A DNA stretch of 64,000 nt, taken from assembly GCA_036245525.1 (NCBI GenBank), contig BTPG01000007.1, forward strand, positions 125,391,815 to 125,455,814. Reading direction: 5' to 3'. The stretch comes from Semisulcospira habei. Lineage: Eukaryota > Mollusca > Gastropoda > Semisulcospiridae. A program made the translations under genes and the position numbers. This document shows, one piece after another, positions 58,940 through 64,000 of this stretch. The notes beneath the pieces are model-generated. The model was not told where the DNA came from and searched no databases. It saw only the letters and a program-made list of their open reading frames with translations. Position 1 is the first letter of the stretch. Each line of letters starts with the position of its first letter.

Positions 58940-59733
58940 AAGCAAGTGTGCCAATATGGAAACAGGCTAATAGCCAGGAACATAGCCAAAACAGTTCTAC
59001 ACTAAGACACCAAGTTGCTCACATGTCATATACACACCTGTGTATGAAACATAATTTTGTGCAATGTTATTGTTGTTGCAGTCACATCTATTTGGGACAC
59101 TAATGTGGGGTAAAAACAAACTTTTTGGCAGATGCACTATTGCTGCTAGATGACTAATGTGTCGCTGTTAAGAATTTGATTAGTGCCACAAATTCAAGTT
59201 TATCATCACTATGTACATAGCAACAAAAAAAAAAAAAAAAAGCACAAATACTGCAAAATGCAGATCATAATTTTATTAAAGACCGCAACATTGGAATTTA
59301 ACACTGCAAAATATTGCCTAGCTATGACAATGTTAACATGATATATGAATAAGGTATATATAAATATGTGTCAACTTTGACTATGAAGTTTCTAACAGCA
59401 TATAACAATGAAAAAAACTAAGACTCAGCCAAAATGTTAGTTAATCAAAAATGTGACTTTTGTGATTCTTAACCTTTGGGCAGTTCATAACATAAACAAA
59501 GCTCTGCTCTCAAGTATCAATCATAAGTAACAAATCAACTGCCTAACTTTCTGTCACAGGAAAAAAGACCATACGTATTACACTAACTCTTTACCTACAG
59601 ATGTCTATTTCAGCCGCCACAAGATTTTTTCTCCTAGAAGTAGAACACTACCGTTTGTGTGTGCCTGGCTATTTTAGTGCTGAATGTTTCCTTACAAGCC
59701 CTTACTTGGTGTGCACAATGGATCGAGAACTCA
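58940..59733. other. MDH2 upstream intron, nothing recognised
   Basis: AT-rich with a poly-A run at about 59227-59240. No exon resembling the preceding MDH2 sequence is found. Confidence 0.4.
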
Positions 59734-59938
59734 TTAACTCATTCAGCCCCAACATGCCACAGCAAGACACGGATCAAGCATGATAGTTCAATGGTGGTAC
59801 CGGAATAGATTGGCACCCATAGATGCCAAGCTATTTTGGCACTACCCTTGAACTATCACGCTCGATCTCTTTCTAATATAGTCCTTCAGAGGGCAACTTT
59901 AAAATTTAGGGATTTCGGTCCTAGGGTAGAATGTGTTA
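59734..59938. mobile_element. TTAA hairpin MITE, family A
   Basis: TTAACTCATTCAGCCCCAAC on the left (TTAA 59734-59737). The hairpin is at about 59770-59866 with a GGCACCCATAGATGCC apex. The right end, GGGTAGAATGTGTTA, has decayed. Confidence 0.7.
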
Positions 59939-60624
59939 CTAAAATTACTTTGTAGCAAAAGTACATGTACAGAAAAGTTACTTCATGGGCAAAGAGTCAA
60001 GACACAACAAAAGAACACTAAAACAAACAAACATACTAATGAAATGTCCTAAACACATTCAAATCATCCAATAACACAATACAAGGTTCATGTGCCATTA
60101 ATGAAAATGTACTCTAGTGTTCAACTTAACATTTACAGGACTTAAAATAGCTTCTGAACACTGGGGAAACACACACACAAACTGCTGACCTGCAGATGAA
60201 AAGCAGTGCACCAAAATAACACAAACAATTGAACAAATAAAAGTATTTGAAATTGAAAATAAACAATTAAAAGTAAAAACTAAAAATTGGTAAAAAACAC
60301 CAAACACAATCCTAGATCTAATAGTAATATGCTGCTGAACAAATATAGATCACAATGTTTTTAACTCAAAATGTGTAACTTAAAAATATGACATAAAGCC
60401 TTTGTTTAGAACCTGGGGGCATCTACCACAGGGTGTGTCCTGAAAAAAAAATCACAAATCTGACAAATAACTTACGAAATTGTGGTCCTTCAGTCCAAAA
60501 TGTGAAAAGAATTTGAAGATCACTTTAATATTAACAACAGTAATAACCAAAATGTGAAAAAATTTGAAGATCACTTTAATATTAATAACAGTAATAAAAT
60601 AATCGGATAGGTGTCATACAGAAC
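59939..60624. other. No recognised feature; short local duplication
   Basis: AT-rich. The word AAAATGTGAAAAGAATTTGA with following GATCACTTTAATATTAA is repeated in tandem at about 60500 and 60548. Confidence 0.5.
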
Positions 60625-60785
60625 TTAACCCCTTCACAGAGTGCCAGCGGGCGCAGTTTGTTTTTGAAATTGTTTAAAATTTCAACGTCAAAGATCCCCA
60701 GCCATCTAAGGAACATAGATACACAGTGGCTTCAGCAAGGTGTACAGATTCCAATGGCTAGCGAGGATCTATACCTCATGTAGTT
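60625..60785. mobile_element. TTAA element, degenerate family D core
   Basis: TTAACCCCTTCACAGAGTGC on the left. Later GCGAGGATCTATACCTCATG recalls one D arm. The right end is unclear. Confidence 0.4.
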
Positions 60786-60818
60786 GGGTGGTCTTCAAGT
60801 TTCTCAGCAAAAACCTCA

Positions 60819-60882
60819 ACACCCCTGTGCATGCAGCAACCGGTAACTTCTACAGTAATGGTGGCTGCATGCACACGGGAAT
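60819..60882. mobile_element. Hairpin element, family C
   Basis: ACCCCTGTGCATGCAGCAAC is paired with GTGGCTGCATGCACACGGG around GGTAACTTCTACAGTAATGG. Confidence 0.7.
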
Positions 60883-60962
60883 TACAATTTGATTAACTTA
60901 ACCCTTATCATTCAGAATACACCAATGGGTGAAATACGTTTGACTAAAATAGTTCAAGGGTG

Positions 60963-63249
60963 CTTGGCTTGACTTCGCGAACGAAGATTTTATAGGAGTT
61001 GCCCACGACGTCTGCAGGCTTGTTCGTGGCTGCGGAGGCCAATCCGGGACAGGCAGGTTCGACCGCAGTGGCTGCAGGGGAAGGTATGGCCAGGGTTCTG
61101 AGCTGCGGCATCTCTGTTTTTTCTCCTGAGCCGCTTGTCCTTAAGGCTAGCTCTGTGAGAGTCCTCAAAGGAGACAGCTGCCTTGTAAATGGTGGAGCGC
61201 CAGGTGTCACGGTCCGCAGCAAGCGAAGACCACTGGTGGTGGTCGATTTGGCAGGCACTAAGTGACTTCTTGAGACAGTCTTTGTATCTCTTCTTTGGTG
61301 CCCCTCTGTCACGGTGTCCAGTAGCAAGCTCGCCGAACAGGGTGATCTTTGGTAGGCGATGATCCTCCATCCTGGAGACATGCCCCGCCCAGCGGAGCTG
61401 TGTCCGCAGCAGCAAAGCCTCGATGCTCACAGTTTCAGCCCGTTCAAGGACCTCGACGTTGGTGACATAGTCACTCCAGTGAATGCCCAGGATGGTACGC
61501 AGGCAGCGCTGGTGGAAGCGTTCGAGGAGTCGTAGTTGGCTGCGGTAGAGGGCCCAGGACTCGGAACCATACAGCAGGGTGGTGAGGACCACAGCTCTGT
61601 ACACGCTGATCTTGGTGCCTGTTTTCAGCTGCTGATTGTGCCACACCCGCTTGAAAAGTCGCCCGAAAGCGCTGTTCGCTTTTGCCAGCCTGCTGTCAAG
61701 CTCCTTGTCCAGCTTGGCGTCCGACGTGATAATGCAGCCAAGGTAAGTATACTGGTGCACTGACTTTAGTTCAGACTCGCCGATGGTGATGTGAGGAGGG
61801 CGGTACACTGTCTTGGGTGCCGGCTGATGGAGGACCTCTGTCTTTTTGAGACTGACCTCGAGTCCAAAGAGCTGGGCAGCATCTGCGAAGCAAGACGTGA
61901 TGCGCTGCAGGGCTCTCTCTGTGTGTGCAACGAGGGCAGCATCATCAGCAAAAAGCAGCTCACGAATCAGTTGGTCTAGGGTTTTCGTGTGGGCCTGCAG
62001 TCGTCTGAGGTTGAACAGGCTGCCATCGAGACGATACCTGATGTACACTGCATCGTCATCATCGAGGTCCACTGTGGCCTGCTTCAACATCATGCTAAAA
62101 AAGATGGTGAAGAGGGTCGGTGCCAGCACGCAGCCCTGCTTTACACAGTTGAGAATAGGGAATGGTTCTGAGAGGTCATTGTTGAGTCTGACCTGGCCTT
62201 GCTGGTCCTCGTGTAGCTGGACAATCATGTTGAGGAACTTTGGGGGACAGCCAAGTCGCTCCAGGATCTGCCACATGCCTTGCCTGCTCACAGTGTCGAA
62301 CGCTTTTGTTAGGTCGACAAACGTTACGTACAGCCCTTTGTTCTGCTCGCGGCACTTCTCCTGTAGCTGTCTCAGCACGAAGACCATATCGGTGGTGCTC
62401 CTGTTTGCTCTGAAGCCACACTGGCCCTCTGGGAGTTGGTCTTCAGCGATGGCAGGTACCAGCCGATTCAGGAGCAGCCTTGCAAGGATTTTCCCAGCAA
62501 TGGACAGCAGGGTAATTCCCCGGTAGTTGGAACAGTCAGACTTCTCGCCTTTGTTCTTGTACAGGGTGATAACGACTGCATCACGGAGATCTTTTGGTAG
62601 TGTTCCTTCCTCCCAGCAGCAGAGAAAGAGGTCATGGAGCTTGTTGTGCAGTGCTGTGCCTCCATGTTTCCAGATCTCTGGCGGTATTCCATCAATGCCT
62701 GCTGCTTTGCCACTCTTGAGCTGATGGATGGCTGTGAGGGTCTCTTCAGCGGTGGGCGGTTCGTCCAATTCAACCTTTACTGGGAGGTGTGGGATTTGTA
62801 GGACGACTGCTTCTTGAACAGTGCGCTCAGCGCTGAAGAGGCTCTGAAAGTATTCCGACCAGCGGTTCAAGATGGAGGTATTATCTGTGAGGAGTGCCTG
62901 GCCATTCGCACTTCGCAGGGGACTTTGTACCAGGTGCCTGGGGCCATACACTGCTTTCAGTGCTTCGTAGAAACCCCTGTAGTCACCATTGTCAGCGCAA
63001 AGCTGGGTCCTCTGTGCAAGTCTGGTCCACCACTCATTCTGGAGATCTCTGAGCTTGCGCTGGAGACTGCTGCAGACGAGGCGGAAGGCAGACTTCTTCA
63101 CAGGGCAGGAAGGCTGGGCTAGGTGAGCCTGATGGGCGGCTCTTTTTTTTGCTAGGTGTTCCTGGATCTCTACATCGTTTTCGTCAAACCAGTCTTTGTT
63201 CTTCTTTCTGGCGAAACCCAAGACTCAAGGGTAAGACTCAAGACTCAAG
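60963..63249 (-). mobile_element. RTE-like LINE copy 3, 5'-truncated
   Basis: The minus strand starts within the linker after the endonuclease (GGGTTTCGCCAGAAAG near 63225) and ends at AAGCCAAG near 60965, the same 3' end as copy 2. The shared CAAGGGT on both sides can be the target duplication. A patchwork of repeated CTTGAGTCTT/GGGTTTCGCC bases at 63226-63262 forms the 5' junction. Confidence 0.85.
60990..63221 (-). CDS. RTE-like reverse transcriptase, 743-codon open frame lacking the endonuclease
   Basis: Copies LINE RNA into DNA at the target. The frame is uninterrupted: a linker (KKNKDWFDENDVEIQEHLAK), then ADNGDYRGFYEALKAVYGPR, LKSGKAAGIDGIPPEIWKHG, NYRGITLLSIAGKILARLLL, VTFVDLTKAFDTVSRQGMW (first Asp), CVKQGCVLAPTLFTIFFSMM and LLFADDAALVAHTERAL (FADD). 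It ends in a CSHCGRTCLSRIGLRSHEQAC C2H2 zinc finger. Because the insertion is 5'-truncated there is no nuclease and no native promoter, and the first Met is incidental. The open RT suggests a recent insertion. The RTE-type clade call rests on the NYRGITLLS...GKI and FADDAAL pattern, judged by eye. Confidence 0.88.
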   Translation of the reverse strand: MGFARKKNKDWFDENDVEIQEHLAKKRAAHQAHLAQPSCPVKKSAFRLVCSSLQRKLRDLQNEWWTRLAQRTQLCADNGDYRGFYEALKAVYGPRHLVQSPLRSANGQALLTDNTSILNRWSEYFQSLFSAERTVQEAVVLQIPHLPVKVELDEPPTAEETLTAIHQLKSGKAAGIDGIPPEIWKHGGTALHNKLHDLFLCCWEEGTLPKDLRDAVVITLYKNKGEKSDCSNYRGITLLSIAGKILARLLLNRLVPAIAEDQLPEGQCGFRANRSTTDMVFVLRQLQEKCREQNKGLYVTFVDLTKAFDTVSRQGMWQILERLGCPPKFLNMIVQLHEDQQGQVRLNNDLSEPFPILNCVKQGCVLAPTLFTIFFSMMLKQATVDLDDDDAVYIRYRLDGSLFNLRRLQAHTKTLDQLIRELLFADDAALVAHTERALQRITSCFADAAQLFGLEVSLKKTEVLHQPAPKTVYRPPHITIGESELKSVHQYTYLGCIITSDAKLDKELDSRLAKANSAFGRLFKRVWHNQQLKTGTKISVYRAVVLTTLLYGSESWALYRSQLRLLERFHQRCLRTILGIHWSDYVTNVEVLERAETVSIEALLLRTQLRWAGHVSRMEDHRLPKITLFGELATGHRDRGAPKKRYKDCLKKSLSACQIDHHQWSSLAADRDTWRSTIYKAAVSFEDSHRASLKDKRLRRKNRDAAAQNPGHTFPCSHCGRTCLSRIGLRSHEQACRRRGQLL

Positions 63250-63427
63250 GCGAAACCCAAGGGTAGTGCCAGAATAGCTTGGCGCATCTAGGCGCCAAGC
63301 TGTTCTGGCACCACACTTGAACTAAAGCCATTGGTCTATATCCGTATGTGTCACTGATATAATGTAGCTTGCATATATGGCAGTGTACAAATTTGAAGCT
63401 TTTAGCCTCAGTATGAAATGGGGTTAA

Positions 63428-63885
63428 AGGGATATCTTCAGATCTACCACGGCCAACTCAAATGTCAAGTTGTGTCTAAGAATTCTGTTGTGACACTTGG
63501 CCTACCAGCATTTGCTATAATTCAAAACGGGAATGCAAAGCTCTGTACCCTGAAAGCAGACAGTGCCCCCTAGACCCAATCAACCCTATGACAATATGTC
63601 TAAAGTCAAGTAATTTTTTTATATTTATCCCACACAGGGGCTATTCAAATTTGGATGGGAGTACAGAAATACATGAAATACTGCAGCCCTGAAAATGGCG
63701 AGTAATTTACTCGCCATGGCGAGTGATTATTTTTTTTTGGCAAGTAAAAAAAAAAAAATCCAATCGCCAAATGCGAGTGTGCTCATGCATTTTCCAATCC
63801 GTACTTCTTCAGTCCTAAATCCGAAAGTGCCCAAACGTTCAACCTTCACTTCTCTTAATACTAAGCAAGCAATAGCGACAAGTCA
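63428..63885. other. No gene; small palindrome
   Basis: A short inverted repeat GGCGAGTAATTTACTCGCC lies at 63699-63717, beside poly-T and poly-A runs. Nothing else is recognised. Confidence 0.5.
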
Positions 63886-64000
63886 GGGCTTCCGTTTTAG
63901 TGTGTCTATGACGCATTGAAACTCAAAATCACGTACTGAAAATGTAACTACGGGGTTGTCAGATGCACTAAAATTCAGCGCATCATCCTTGCGTACCCAC
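63886..64000. repeat. Dispersed repeat R3, copy 2 (runs off right edge)
   Basis: Matches 30643-30775: AGGGCTTCCGTTTTAGTGTG, CAAAATCACGTACTGAAAAT and GCATCATCCTTGCG. Confidence 0.65.

Larger units (their letters stand above)
60898..63427. mobile_element. TTAA hairpin MITE (core A) split by RTE copy 3
   Basis: Left part 60898-60962 (TTAACCCTTATCATTCAGAA ... AGTTCAAGGG) and right part from about 63250 to 63427 (GGGTAGTGCCAGAATAGC ... GAAATGGGGTTAA). Joined, they equal the element at 32186-32412 in inverted orientation, TTAA at both ends. Confidence 0.85.

Noticed and set aside
61846..62526. A 226-codon Ser/Arg-rich plus frame
   Set aside because: Antisense shadow of the intact RT frame at 60990-63221.

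Overview
This is animal nuclear DNA. It has spliced genes with GT-AG introns, AATAAA signals, and a very dense and varied set of transposable elements. Gene content (cilia gene IFT20, mitochondrial genes) and element types (RTE-, CR1- and I-type LINEs, DIRS, piggyBac-like TTAA MITEs, ~160-bp repeat arrays) point to an invertebrate, probably a lophotrochozoan and perhaps a gastropod mollusc. The species cannot be fixed from sequence alone.

Host genes. Five are recognised, four of them in two divergent pairs. GATC (mitochondrial Glu-tRNA(Gln) amidotransferase subunit C, minus, 5 exons, 5261 to 3212) is head-to-head with TRIAP1 (plus, 2 exons, 5491-8520). The start codons are 229 bp apart, across a promoter with two ETS-type CCGGAAGT sites. 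A BACURD/TNFAIP1-like BTB adaptor (minus, 6 exons, 28422 to 20503) is head-to-head with IFT20 (plus, 4 exons, 28908-34071). Both pairs are also neighbours in human, so the arrangement looks ancient. The last three coding exons of mitochondrial malate dehydrogenase MDH2 (minus, 58262 to 55073) lie at the right; its 5' exons are not in the window. A decayed duplicate of its terminal exon lies downstream.

Mobile DNA, left to right. 1-1905: 5' part of an RTE-like LINE (copy 1, minus) in a TTAA-type MITE. 6-7 kb: LTR-like repeat holding a SINE. 10-25 kb: many short hairpin elements bounded by TTAA, a ~155-bp tandem array, and CR1 LINE pieces. 23-27 kb: a Harbinger-type MITE, a MITE split by a CR1 LINE, and two nested non-autonomous DNA elements. 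29-34 kb: tRNA-derived SINE, a 293-bp internally deleted I-type LINE, and a second LTR-like repeat. 34.6-44.8 kb: a Tc1-like transposon apparently split by a 3.9-kb DIRS retrotransposon and a 3.9-kb RNase H-bearing LINE. 44.9-50.1 kb: RTE copy 2, flanked by a 177-bp direct duplication and itself split by a 1.77-kb hAT-type element with an 8-bp target duplication. 60.9-63.4 kb: RTE copy 3, 5'-truncated but with a 743-codon open RT frame, inserted inside another hairpin MITE.

The most striking theme is the hairpin MITEs. A common ~100-bp inverted-repeat core, plus several unrelated cores, recur about every 2-3 kb. They are bounded by TTAACCC/GGGTTAA, sit in introns of every host gene here, and repeatedly serve as landing sites for LINEs.
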